A stretch of DNA of 64,000 nt from Armillaria gallica. Lineage: Eukaryota; Basidiomycota; Agaricomycetes; Agaricales; Physalacriaceae. A model generated the notes under the pieces. That model saw nothing but the letters and a program-made list of their open reading frames with translations. It was not told the DNA's origin and did not search any database. This document shows positions 10,911 through 22,889 of this stretch, in pieces; position 1 is the first letter of the stretch, and the number at the start of each line of letters is the position of its first letter. The translations under genes and the position numbers were made by a program. The stretch spans positions 992,001 to 1,056,000 of the forward strand of contig JBANDB010000002.1 of NCBI GenBank assembly GCA_037576215.1, given 5' to 3'.

Positions 10911-13370
10911 AAGGAGAAGAGTCATGAAGGATCTTGCAAGGCTTCAACTCTAGTCCGATTGCTGGATTGCCAAATGTGGATGATGCACCTTCAACATAGA
11001 GGTACTCTGAGCATTGGATACATAGTCTATAGTTTCCATATGCTTGTAAATATACATCTTCATTATCCTGATATTAAAAATATCCATGAAAGAGCCATGT
11101 ATGGGCCACCAGCCAGCAGTTGTAACACTTCTGTCACACAGATCATGCTGTGCTGAATTGCTGAAGAAGTGCATGTCTATATGTGAGCATAGACTTCAAG
11201 ATAGTCTGCCTTCATTCCTCTCTCTTTCTCTTTCTACTGATGATGAGCCTCCAGGCTCTGTGTACTCTGAAATTGTGGAAACAACCTATAATTTATCACA
11301 TATCTCCCTTGTGTGAACTTTCAGTAAACCTAACATTGCAAGTCCAGCACAGGTTAAATTATATTAATTTTCCCACTCTATGTGAACTTTCACTTCAATA
11401 TCTATGAGTCATTGTGCCTCAAGGCATATTGATGGACAATTCTTCCACAGTAAATTAAACATGCATCATTATTCTAGGCCTTTGCACATGGACAGAGCCA
11501 TACGGTCATGCAGTTTAACTACATGTAGGCTATGCATAGCTACGGATTCTCAAGGGACCATATGGATACATCCCTACAGCTTAGAAATATAGCAGGGATT
11601 AGTGAGCCATTAACTACAGATGAGTAAGTAGCAAGTAGATTAGTAAACCTTCTGAAGCTTTATTAGGCTATGAAAACTTTTAATAAGTATGCACAGTAGA
11701 GTAGCATGTAGTATAGTGAACTACAGTTACAAATAGTTTGCTACGCTCACATATCATGTACTGTGGTTATCAAGCCAAGGTAAAAGTTCTCTTACTTAGC
11801 AAGTACAATTCTGTAGTATAAAAGATGATGGACCATAGATAGAAAAACAACAATTCCCCTAGAGGATACATACACCACACATATCACTCAATAAATGTGA
11901 ACTAAAGTTATTATCTCTACAAACTTAAAAGATACAACACTTAGCAAGCTTTCTAATTTATTACCTACCAAGTGTTCAATAACTTAATTCATGTCCTCTC
12001 ATCTAAAAACCAAGCAAGGATATCATATAAAGACTACCTTGTTTATCATCCTCTTCTCATAAATTCACATACCTGAAGACTTCAAAAAGGTAATCCATAG
12101 CTAGGATTCCAGACTTTTGGTCTCTAACATCAACAGCCTACTGTTCCTATTAGGAACAATACTAATTTGAGTTTCTCTAGTTAAGCCAGCTCCATCTCTG
12201 TATTTCTTAGAAAGTATGCAAGTATAGGAAAATATATTCTACTGGAACTGTTGATATGCTTGGTATCAGGCTACCTGTAGATTTTGCGATTTTATATCAA
12301 ATAACACAGTCTACAAGCAGTACAGAGAGCTATAGTGAAGGCTTTACACTGATAGCTAGAATACTACATAAGATAGTGAGCAATGCAGCATAAGAATGGA
12401 CTTAGAAGCAACATCTAGACAAGTCAACTCTATAAGCCTTCAATACTGAATGCTATTCCCTGCCCAAAACAAAACTAATTACAGTCAGAACCAAGGGACA
12501 CATTGAGATGAGTTACAAACATAAAGCAGAACACAGAACAACTAGATTACTCATCATCTTGACAACTTGAATAAACCTAGAAAAGAATTGCTAAGTCCAC
12601 AATGATTTACAACATGAAATGAACTTAGCCTAGAACACAAATAAACCTGGAATAACTGAATAACCAACACTTGGCACCAAGATAGCTAAAAATATCATGC
12701 AGTGATTAAAGCAATACAATCTCGGACCAACAATTGATCACAATTGGTGGTTACATTCTCGAGATACTATGCAATCTGTAATATTGAATAGGGATCCATG
12801 CAGCAAGGCATGAAGGAGAAGCAAGGAGTTCCTATAGACCATTAGGGCACTCCTTGGCAATAGAATGACTGCTAGTTGTTCCATCCAACTGAATAGAAAA
12901 CTCAGAATGGCGCAATCCTTGTAAATTAATTACTCATCATTTGTATTGATACCCAAAGCTTGTACCATAATTACTTTTAGATACAAGCTCCTATACTTAG
13001 GCTAGAAATCGTATAAATTAGCAGTGACTAAACGCATAACAGCAGGAAAGCATTCCCCTGCATCTGTGCTAGTAGCCTTATAGCTACCTAATCAATCACT
13101 GGTTTAATTGCATATCCTCGACTGAAGTGAATTAAGTTTACCAAGTCAACCCCAAAAGGGTGGCTATAAGTAATCTAGAAGAACTAAGTAGGAAGAAGAG
13201 TCATCCCCACATTTGTGCCTTGCTAGTTAATTAAACTGCTCTACATACAAAGGCCTCATGCTCCCTCACTGACTAAAGTGATCTAAACATACTAAGTTGA
13301 CCACAGACCAAAGATGTTGCCTAGTTGAAGTGAAATAAGCCCTAGAATGCTTTAAGTGTGAACAGTTAAT
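10911..13370. other. No gene seen; AT-rich repeat-derived DNA
   Basis: No open frame with a known motif on either strand. At 11225-11270 there is GATGAGCCTCCAGGCTCTGTGTACTC, the same end sequence as the two 1.7 kb inserts, so a further fragment of that repeat family lies here. The rest looks like old transposon DNA. Confidence 0.5.
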
Positions 13371-13510
13371 GAGTCAGTGTACTCTAGAGTCTGTGTACTC
13401 TTTGTAGAACTTTGGTTCTTTGTCACAAGTGTGTGTGCTTGTGTTGTAATTGAGTCGGTATACTCCAGAGTAATTACGCTCTTTGTAGACCTCTAGGTCT
13501 TTGATTGTTT
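13371..13510 (+). repeat. Two imperfect ~52 bp direct repeats
   Basis: The unit GAGTCAGTGTACTC..GAGT..ACTCTTTGTAGA..TTTG occurs at 13371-13425 and again at 13451-13507 with substitutions. Each contains small self-complementary words (CTCTAGAG; ACCTCTAGGT). This may be part of an LTR or leader of a degenerate element; downstream a (TG)n run lies at about 13762. Confidence 0.6.
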
Positions 13511-13970
13511 GATTGTTAAAGCTTGTCTAGTTGAAGCCTTACCAGCTCTCCTAGACGAAGTCATTGTGAGTCTAAGCCACTCAAATTATACCTTACAAAA
13601 CCCCCACATCCATATACCTCACTATTGTGATTAGTGTATCTTGTGTAAACACTTCTAGACTTGAATCGAAGTTGTTTTGAAACAAACCCAATTGATTATT
13701 GATATCTAAGTACACCACAAGTGCTTCTACCATACTCACCCTCAAACTTAACATTGGTGATTGTGTGTGTGTGTGATTTAGTATCTAGATTGACGATCTA
13801 GACACTTGTTGCATTTGTGTGCTGCCCGTTACTGAGCACATCAATGTCTCTTCTCTCGTGGTGGCCTCAATGTTACAAAATGTAGGCACAACCTTTCTGC
13901 TGAGTCAACAATTGATCAGATGGTGCTGAATTCCTGGGCTAAGTGACTGGGCCTAGTTGTGGAAGAAGAA

Positions 13971-14083
13971 CTCAGTCAGTTTTTCAATGACAAATCAAAG
14001 CAACCAAATAATAGGAGACAAAAGGCAATGAGCAACTTAGCTGCTGGTCCTTCAAGTGAGGTTATTGAAGTAGAAGAGCTGTA
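13971..14083 (+). pseudogene. Short coding tail, possibly hAT-transposase C-terminus
   Basis: An open plus-strand stretch ends EELSQFFNDKSKQPNNRRQK and ..SSEVIEVEEL before a stop. An acidic tail after a basic spacer resembles the C-terminal end of some hAT transposases, but no dimerisation motif is visible upstream. The family call is weak. Confidence 0.25.
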
Positions 14084-14888
14084 ATTAATAATCTGAGTTA
14101 CTGATAGAAACCATGTCCTGTTATAACTTTTGTGGCATGCTTAGTTCTATATAAGTTTGGATTCATCTAATCTCAAGTTTGTATCAGAAATTGAGGTGGA
14201 TGTTGCCTTGTCACCTGTTTGCAACTTGTACCTGCAAGAACACAGGTGTTGTTGGGCAGTTTTTCTCCTACCTGTTCACAAGTGCACCTGGGTGTGGCAC
14301 CTGTTTGGACCTGGAATTGTGCAACTCTTTAGGCTGTGCAAGCTCAGCAATCACTGAATAGAATCATTCCCATGGTCAAATCCCACATAATGACCAAATA
14401 CCTATATATACATATAGGACTTGGAACTACCCTGTAATTATGGTAGTAATAATACAGTAAGTAGCTTATTTATGCCACCCTTAATTACCTGCCTCAATTA
14501 TATCAATGTGTCCTTTTCCCTGAATCTGTCATAAAAACTCCCTGATGTCGTCTGCCAAAACATCACTACATTCAAGAGCAGGGAAGTGACCAAGAGGGCA
14601 CACCAAATAAAATTTTGCACATAAGGTCCAAAAATTTATTTCAGGCCAGCAAGGGCCAACCACCCACCCATGTGACTGGATTATACCTTTATATAGGTCA
14701 GATTTATGACATCATATACTTGTTGTCAGTTGAATTTCCGGCATCTTGCGGCGGTGTTAGTTTTTTGGTGATGTCTCAGGATGACCATTTGGAGGACTAC
14801 TTGTATAGCAGTAATGATACAAATATGTATACAGATGTCATTTTTTGTACTCTAAGAGCATCCAAAAATCCATGTTCTAAAATTTTTT
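14084..14888. other. No gene seen; paired short repeats
   Basis: The words TTATTTCAGGCC..AAGGGCCAACCACCCACCC at about 14636 and TTTTTTTCAGGCC..GGGGGCAACCAACCACTC at about 14886 are related and may mark the end of an element that abuts the epoxide hydrolase pseudogene. No protein evidence. Confidence 0.4.
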
Positions 14889-16175
14889 TCAGGCCCTCCG
14901 GGGGCAACCAACCACTCTACCGGATGTGCCGGGCCGACATTCCCGAGCACCCTTGGACAACCCTTGGAAGTGACCTTCATTATCATGTTCTTGCCAAGTC
15001 ACAATATTCTCTGCGACAACAGCATCCGCCCACCACCTTGGAATATACGCCGTGTCAAATTCAAAGGCGCTAACTCCAACGGCGACATCCTTGGTAATCT
15101 TTTTATCCATAACCTCGTGTTGTACAGTCTGCATACTTTCCTTGTAAAGTCTAGCGTGACCGGCGTTTTCGGATAGAATGTACATCATTGTCCAAGTAAT
15201 GACGACCTCTTTGCCCCGCTTGAATCCGGGCGCCACAAGAGCGTGGAGCTTGTCATACAGCCAAGCTAGCATCCCAACGGGAGAATCCAGTAGGCCATAA
15301 GAAACGGGCTATGGCTTGGTCCCTTGAATGAACGCGTAGCCCATCTCAGATTGGAACCACTGTTGCATTCAACCCATACGCCTTTTCTCGCTTAGCGTCA
15401 GCCATCCGAGCATGAGCCAGAGTAAGATGAGGGGGTGTTGTAGTGGGGACGGAGGGAACGCCTGGATAAAGTTGGTATGAATGCCTATGCATGACTCTGG
15501 AAATTGAAGAGCGAGTGATCGAATAATCGAGGCGCCCCAGTCCCCGCCTTGGGCAACGAAGTGGTGATACCATCAGCTTTTTGAACACAGATGCGATGCG
15601 AGCTACGGAAAATCCAGGAGCCTTAAGGCGTTGTGAGTTATTTATGAGCAAGGCAAACGGGTGTTCTCACTGTTGGTGGCGAAGAAAATGCGAAACCTGG
15701 AATACTGGGCGCTACTACATGGAATGCTTGTTGCTCGAGATCATCCGGCTCTGTTAGAAGCTTGAGGATGCCTTCCACCTGCTAGGCGGTAAGAGACAGG
15801 GACGGTAACATATGCTAAGAAATGCGCCCACCTCCAAGAAACTGTCCGGCCAGCCGTGTACAAAGAGAAGAGGTATAGCGTCTGGACGAGCACTTCTGTG
15901 ATGCACGAAATGTAAGGCGATTGTCTGGCCAATTTCTTCCAGGTCTACCGTGAACATGTTAAATGTAAAATTAAGCTTCTTCTCTACTTTTCGCCAATCA
16001 TACAAGCTCTTCCAATACTCGACGAGGTCCTTTACGACATCACTAGGTGTTCCATGGTCCCATTCTTTGCCTTGAGGATGAGATATGTCTGGAATAATGT
16101 GAGCGGTTGTACCCTTTGCATTACCCATTGGTGCTCCTCCTCAGAGACGTTGAGAAAGAACGGTTTTACGGACAT
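14889..16175 (-). pseudogene. Epoxide hydrolase pseudogene (EHN + alpha/beta hydrolase)
   Basis: The N-terminal epoxide-hydrolase domain is recognisable (SVKPFFLNVSEEEHQWV; PDISHPQGKEWDHGTP; YDWRKVEKKLN), then the oxyanion motif HGWPDSF near 15830, the nucleophile elbow AQGGDWGA near 15535, DSPVGMLAWLYDKL near 15275, and a GHF that would supply the catalytic His. The family opens epoxides to diols. Lesions: a frame break between LF and PDIS near 16090, missing bases before YHHFVAQGGD, and two in-frame stops near 15367 and 15315, the latter a TAG where relatives have Gln. Sequencing error could explain a single break but hardly all of them. Confidence 0.75.
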
Positions 16176-16316
16176 CTGGAAGATAGAAAGTGGGTCACGG
16201 TATTCAGTAAACGGCGTCGACAGGTAAGACCGGCATTTTCCGAAGACTGCTCCATGCGCGTCACCGAGAAAGCGATTGAGGAATACAAACACAAGGTCCT
16301 GATATATACCAAATAT

Positions 16317-19300
16317 TCACTGCAGTTTATAACGTACTTCAAACGCCCATGCATACTCAAAAATATCCATGTTCGCTACGTCGATTGTCAGATGCTCACT
16401 TTCCCCGTCCATCGACCAACCTACAGTGCTATCTGAATCCGGCCCCAAGAGAACCATCTCGTCCCCAGGGAGCAAGGGAAGACGTTTCTCGATAACAATC
16501 TTCCCATCGTCTGGCTTGGATAAAACTACGATGCAGAACGTGGTAGGCGTAGTCAAGAATCGCACATCGGAAGTCAAGCCTGTGTCTTGGGATCCCTGAA
16601 ACCAAAATTTCTGCGAGACAGAACATAAACGTCTGACAGCATTTAGTGCTTGGAACGCTCACGGTATCATAGACACATCGGCCAGAATATTTGAGCCAAC
16701 GTCCGGTATCCAAGAGGTTAGTCTTCATGATCGAGATGATATCGCCTTCCGCGGTAGGTCCGATATCAAGGAGACTGTCGACCGAAGATTAGTTTCACAT
16801 CTCGATGGCACAGATCTTTCTTACTAGTTCCCGTTTTTCGAGATAATATCCACGAGTGAATGAATGATCCTTGTCGCATTCTTGTATTGACTATCCTTGG
16901 TCTGCAGATTCAATCCGTAACTGGAGGGATCCATCCCTTCGCTACTCTCCCACGCTCGAGGCTGAATCGCGCTGAACGTCGAGTATTCTGGCGTATCGAA
17001 ATCTGGAATAGCCCCACATCCTGTCAGACCTGTAGTCAGTACTAATCGACCGAGGCTGCGGAATAGAACCTACGGTTGTTCATAGTTACTTGCCGTCCAT
17101 TAGCCAGGGCGTTGTTATAGAACTCCGAGGCAAATTCTAGCGCTTTGTTGGGTCCGCCAATGTCGCACCACTATGAAAGATATCTATCAAAGGCACATTC
17201 TCTGAAGCAGTATGAGATCCTCTCACCATGATCTCAGACTCGTACGTCGTTACCAGTTCCAGCATCTGGGGCAGCTGCAGATCGTCAAGATAGTCGGCAA
17301 TCTCCAAACGCCCGGTGTACGGCTCAAGTATGGACGAATTAAACGCGTTGTGCGCAAGCCCTCCGGGCCATACATCGAAGCCGTATTTTGCGTAGTCCGG
17401 ATTGAACCTAGAGGTCCGCTTCAGATCGAATATCAATGAATGTAATGTACCTACCACTCCGGCAGAGAAAAGTATGTCCCCCGATGGATATGAGGCTTCT
17501 CCGCCTTGGCTGTTTCGAGCAGTTCTCGTACGAAGTCACGTTTGGGTCCAAGTGCAACTGACGTCCGGTTTGTTGTAGGCGTATCCCATAAGGCGAAGCC
17601 GTCATGATGTTTCTAGAAACAGATCTTAGTATGCATCCGCACTAGCACATAAGTAATACGGGATTCTTACGGTAACCAAGACAAAGTATTTAGCACCTGC
17701 GTCATCTATGAGATCCAGCCATTCACTGGCGTCGAAATTTGACGCAGTGAAGTTGACGATGAAATCATCATAGACAATATCCTGTCACATGAGGCTACTG
17801 CTCTGCGAGTAAAGAAGTCAGACCTACTTTTCCGTATGTGTCCAAGTGATGCACCCAGGTGGGGTTGCTAGCACCGGGGTCCTGGTGCAAGGACCAGCTG
17901 CGAAGCGATGAATACCAGCGAATGACCATCGTAGAATAGAGCCTTACTCATACCACTCCGCATAGGTGGAGGAGGGCGCGAATGCCGGCACACTGTATAA
18001 CCCCCAATGAATACTGATATTGACATAAGCTCTCTGAGAATCGGCGCGGAGACTAGGATACGTACAAGATACCAAACTTTGCTCCATTCCACTTTTCCAT
18101 GCACGTTAATACATAGTCGTCTGCATAAATAGACCCGCTTACCCAAGATGGCGTTTCATGAGTTCTTAAAATATCAGCATCCGGAGTCCAATGCTCAACC
18201 AATGGACTTATGGTCCATCCCGACGAAGTCCCCAAGGTATCGCCGTTAGAATCCTCGACTGTGACAACAGCGTTTCCGCCAGCACGATTTCCCGACACAA
18301 AAACTTCGACGGTGACTTGATCTCCGGGCACCAGTCGATTAATAACACCCGGAACTAGAGTATTGACCCCAGAACCAGATACAGAAACCTGATGCTTCGA
18401 GCGAAGAGACGTCTCCGCAGACAGAAGACGTGTCGGAAGCACATTCGCCACTGTGACCTCCACGACTTGAGCACGGGTACCACTTACGGCTTCCCAGCGG
18501 GTGGTGAACCGAACTCTGCGTATGGCCAACTGGGGCTTCGAGGCCTCCACAGGGACCACTGAAGGCGAAAAGGCCATAGCGAAGATGTGTGCTTTGTTGT
18601 CGTCCTCAATGGTTGGAAAGGTGATGCCGGTGACGGCGACCTCTGACGGTATAGCAGTAGACCATTGGAAGATGTCTGTTATGTTTTCATTTTTCACTGC
18701 TCCCCTAGACTCATAGTGATATGGCCTGATGACGATGCTTATTAGATTTTAACCATGTGAAACGAAAAAGAAGCTTCTTACGTGTGAATAACGCCGTTAT
18801 TGATAACGGGCCACTTCCACCAGTTCCGCGTAATGACTGTGGAGTGACTTGGGATGAGTAAGTTTATGCGTATAAGAAGAAACCTTACGTTCAACGTCCA
18901 GTGTAGAGTTATCAGTGAATGTAAGCGTGAAGATGCTCATAAACTCGGTTGTTCCTAATTAAATCAGCCCCCGACGGCCGTTTGATGAGAGGTAAGGCAT
19001 ACCTGGCCCAGCATCGCCTGCGTAGAGAAAATGTAGCTCGTGGATGAACGTGGGTTCATCCAAATGCAGGACTTGACCGTTGGCTATAACGTTGTCACTG
19101 GATGTGCCCCATTCCGAAGGAAGCTCATACTGTAATTCAAACCATGTTTTAGGTCGTGCAAGGGCCAAGGACATTCAACTCACCTCGACGTTATCATGTA
19201 ACCATGGTCCAGTGGGTAAAAAGCCGCTATCATACGACGCTCCCTTTCCATCAAAATCAGCCGAGCCGTCGGGCGAAGCGGCCGTGTTGTCGAACAGCAG

Positions 19301-19393
19301 ATGTAAGTCCAAGTTGACGACAGGATAACGGGGCAAAGCATCAAAAAAGTTGAAAAATGCGATAAGAGTCGTCCAGACGCTGAGAACATTCAT
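16317..19393 (-). CDS. GH29 alpha-L-fucosidase, secreted
   Basis: A multi-exon gene. The start at MNVLSVWTTLIAFFNFF gives a short signal-peptide-like helix. An N-terminal beta-rich module follows (ASPDGSADFDGKG; ANGQVLHLDEPTFIHELHFL), a VTVANVLP linker region, and then the GH29 barrel: W..AKFGI-FIHWGLYSVPAFA (split by an intron near 18090-18036), KHHDGFALWDTPTTNR near 17600, YFSLPEW..NPDYAKYGF, DLQLPQMLELV, and EIM-WCDIGG with the nucleophile Asp, split by an intron at 17172-17226. The tail FEYAWAFEVRYKLQ ends a C-terminal beta domain. The family removes alpha-L-fucose from glycans by a retaining mechanism. All splice junctions I tested restore frame, so it looks functional. It lies tail-to-head with the epoxide hydrolase pseudogene. 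Confidence 0.88.
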
Positions 19394-20213
19394 CTTGTGG
19401 TTGCTATGTCAGTTAAAGGTAGCACCCCAACTTGGTTTTAATGACATACGCGAATAATATCGATGCCATCATTAAGGACCCCAGGTGCTGACACAGCTGA
19501 CCACGAACAGAGAGTCATTGATCTGAATGACCCCTTCAGCGGACCGTCGCGATATTACCATTCTGCACTCGGCACTATGAATTTCTTCCTTTGTCCCAAT
19601 GTCGAAATTTCCAGTGTGCTGTGACTGAAGAATATCTCCACAAAGCGCGTGAAACGCACACGACTTCTTCACAGCAACCAGATCGAATGATACGGAGAAA
19701 GATGAGGACTGTCGCGTATATATATCGGCGTTTTTCATATATACGTTCCTTGCAGGGAGGTGAGTCGTCAGGTTGTAGTAGCATGTCGTGGTGGTAGGGA
19801 AGAAAGCGGTGTCTACATGCGGAAAATGATTCTCACGGATGTGACCGCGGAAGCAAGATCTTCCGCAAAGGAAAATTTGTTCGCCAACTTCGACTCTACC
19901 AACCACGGCGTTTCAATGCACAACCCAGCTCTGATACACTTATTTACATATCCATACCCTTAGTTGAACATATAATCTAGAAGGCATTAATCAGAGCATA
20001 CCCCACTAACCCGCCACCCTCTCATCGCCGAGTACTGATCGATGATCAGTCAAGCAGATGACAACGAAGCTTTAAACATCCAACTGTTTGGTACGCTGCG
20101 AACCGGCCTCCGCGCTGTCGTCCCATTCCGAGTTGCCTTTTGCATTGTAGTTGTTAAGGTCATACATCTCGTGGTGTTCCGTGTTTACAGTGATGACGAG
20201 CTTCGAAATAGCA
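19394..20213. other. Intergenic; no supported gene
   Basis: Upstream of the fucosidase. A minus-strand open stretch of 144 codons at 19472-19906 has no motif I recognise and no clear splice partners; it may be 5' untranslated or promoter DNA. A TATATATA run occurs near 19720. Confidence 0.4.
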
Positions 20214-21851
20214 TCAGTAAAGGATATTCAGCAGTCGTTCATCTAGGAAACTCACTGGATCCTGTCGAGTCGAATGTCCCCCGGTAGCAGGGAGTGGACG
20301 CTGCATGGACGATAAGAGACACCTACGCGCTCTCGAAAGCAATACTCACTTGCCCTGATATATGACTCGACGTGTTCTCCGTTGACGACGGTGTGCCAGA
20401 CTTCCTAGCGTTAAGACCTGTGTAATTATATTAGCGCCCAGAATAAAGACATACGGCAAGAACGTACTGGAAAGAACAGAGTTGCAGTAGAGCTTCGGCT
20501 GTCGGATGCTGGAGTTCATTGAACCTGCGCAGTCAGACTAACACGGTTCCACGTACCAGAACGAAACTAAATCCTATATGCAAGCCCGTTTGAGGCTATG
20601 AATGTATATATTCAGGACTACAGTGGATCGTAGATGTGTATTTAAACGCACCTTTCCCACATAAAGGGATAATTCTACGACAGCAAATACTGTCGTCAAA
20701 AGACCGTTCGCTACGGTGGCTATAAAACCGATATAAGAAGTTATCAACAGGCTAAGTTCTGGGTGCAAATTTTACCTCGCACAATTTTATTGAGCAGCTT
20801 ATCCGTCGCTCTGAACCCTGTCCGTCGTTGATTCTACCGGATTCTCAATGAAATGCAGCAGAACCATGGATGACACTCACTAGATTCACCGTCATTATAA
20901 CGGTAATAAGAATATCGACAGCAGCTGTTGTGGCCAACCACAGGCATCCGACGGGTTGGAATTTGTCAAACTCCGCTAGCTTGACGACCCACGAAACTGC
21001 AATACCAGATCCGATGGCCGCCAAGCCAGATATAATGGACAAGGCAGTGACGATACTAGTGAGCCACCATTTACCCGTTAGCACCTTTATCCGCCATGCA
21101 AAGAAAAGCTGGCAACAGGTCCCCGTGATACCCTGAAGTAAAACGTCTCCATCACATATCCAACTGAAACTTCAAGGTACTCACAACGAGGGCGGGGTCT
21201 TGATTAGCGAGAGTCTGTGAGCAAAGTGGGGGAAGGGACTGAGGAAAAGACGCGTACCGGCCGCGAGAACTATCTCCGTCTATGAATTAGATGCCTGTAG
21301 TTCTTTAAAGGGTTGATACACGTACGCCAATCAGCATTAGCGAAAGCGCTGAGGTTCGCTGCGTAGGTCGATCATTAATACGAACACTTCGCGAAAATAT
21401 CGGAGGATGAGCACCGAAGTTGTTGACGAGCAGATTATATATCCACCACATTGCAAATATCGTACTATCAATGAAATCAATATTGGGATGAGGATAGCGG
21501 CAAAACAAACCTTAATGTATCGACCAAAAGCAGGAGGCCAACCTAAATTCGCCTTCAAAGTTGACGCGTCTGAGATAGAAAATACGTAGAAAGCCACCTA
21601 CGTAGCATTTAAGCCACATTCGGTCTCTACGATCCAACGAATCACGGTGATGAGATGCTTGTGGAGGGTATGGTGAGAGCTCACTTTGAGAAATGCGTCC
21701 AGAACCCAAAACACTGGAGCAGCATGATGCCATAGAGTATACAGGCGAGGAAAATTCCCACTAAGGCCGGCCCATGTGCTGCAATTGCGCTCGATGAGTG
21801 ATACACCTTCACAGAATAAAGCAACTCACTAATCGCAATAGGACTGGACAT
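20214..21851 (-). CDS. DUF6534-type integral membrane protein 1
   Basis: The start MSSPIAISELLYS is followed by the first helix GPALVGIFLACILYGIMLLQ and an exon DRMWLKCYV, then ISDASTLKANLG, PILISLIVQ-type helix, the LAAIGSGIAVSWVVKLAEF helix near 20970, and LWLATTAAVDILITVIMTVN near 20900. The C-terminal PKLYCNSVLSSLNARKSG box, split by an intron at about 20420-20470, is the hallmark SxLNxR of the fungal DUF6534 family, and the frame closes at LLNILY. Family members are seven-helix proteins of unknown role, abundant in Agaricomycetes. Several introns of ~50 bp are inferred. A second member lies at 57.7-59.1 kb. Confidence 0.8.
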
Positions 21852-22889
21852 GGCAACAACGACAGCGAAGTCGGGGTGAGGGATAGGGAAAGAACACTCA
21901 AAGGGTTGGATCCAGCCGCTGCTCTAGTACTTCCAGAAGAATATATTCGCGTGACAAACATATCAACAATCAGGGTCCCTCCAATATTCGACATCTCAAA
22001 ATCAAAAAGATCGGAGTACAGATCCGGGAACCAGAAAATAATCTGGAGCATGTGGGAAACCGATAATGCCGAAGAAGGGAATTTGGGTCGTTGCGATAAT
22101 AGCGCACGTCGTTATGTGATGTAACCCTGGATAAACCCGCTGTCGTTGCATGATATAGATGGACGAGCATGGTACGGCGTCTTCAAACTGTAGGACCGCC
22201 ATAACCCCGAGCATATCCCGGGATTTTCTGAACCGGCCTGAAAAAAGGTAGTCAAGCCTTCAAGTCAGACTGCGCTTGACGCCATGTATCCATGAGCTGG
22301 CAGAATCAAAAAGAAATCCGTGCTTTGACGCGTGCAATAGTGGCGCCGTTTACGGTGTAATTGATGGCCGTATCGAAATACTGAAATTCTACTTCTTGAT
22401 CGGGGACCTAGTATTTGACTTTGAATTTGTTCTGGCAAAATGGAACTTGGGACAAATTTCAAAAGTCCGGAACTTCGCGATGTTAAGTGCTAACCCTTGC
22501 TAACCTCGTGCATTCAGGACTTGCAGTCCAGACTAGGCTTTTTTTTCTTTACGTATGACGGGGTTCGTGTCGCCTCCAATCCAATAATCCTGTAGGATGA
22601 AAACTTCAAGGGATGATTCTATAATAAAAAAAGCTTGGTGCTTGTCGGGTGCACTTACTACTGGCCGCTTTTCTATTGACTCGCCGGCAACCCGGTGTTT
22701 CAGTCTAGTCTGATAGTGGCCAGGCCATCGTAACATTGTCGCATAAAACGTTGAAGCTGGTCTCCGGTGTGTCGCGCAGTAGTCCAGCCATAAATAGGAG
22801 GCCATCAAGTTGGTTGTAACGATGTTCAGTTCCTACGTAACGAAAATTAAATTCGGTCATAGGGAGCCCATCTTCCTCCAAAATCATTT
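21852..22889. other. Intergenic; no supported gene
   Basis: About 1 kb between the DUF6534 gene and the P450 3' end. Open stretches on both strands are short and carry no motif. Confidence 0.5.

Noticed and set aside
19472..19906. 144-codon minus-strand frame as a gene
   Set aside because: No motif, no splice-consistent partners, and it overlaps likely upstream sequence of the fucosidase.
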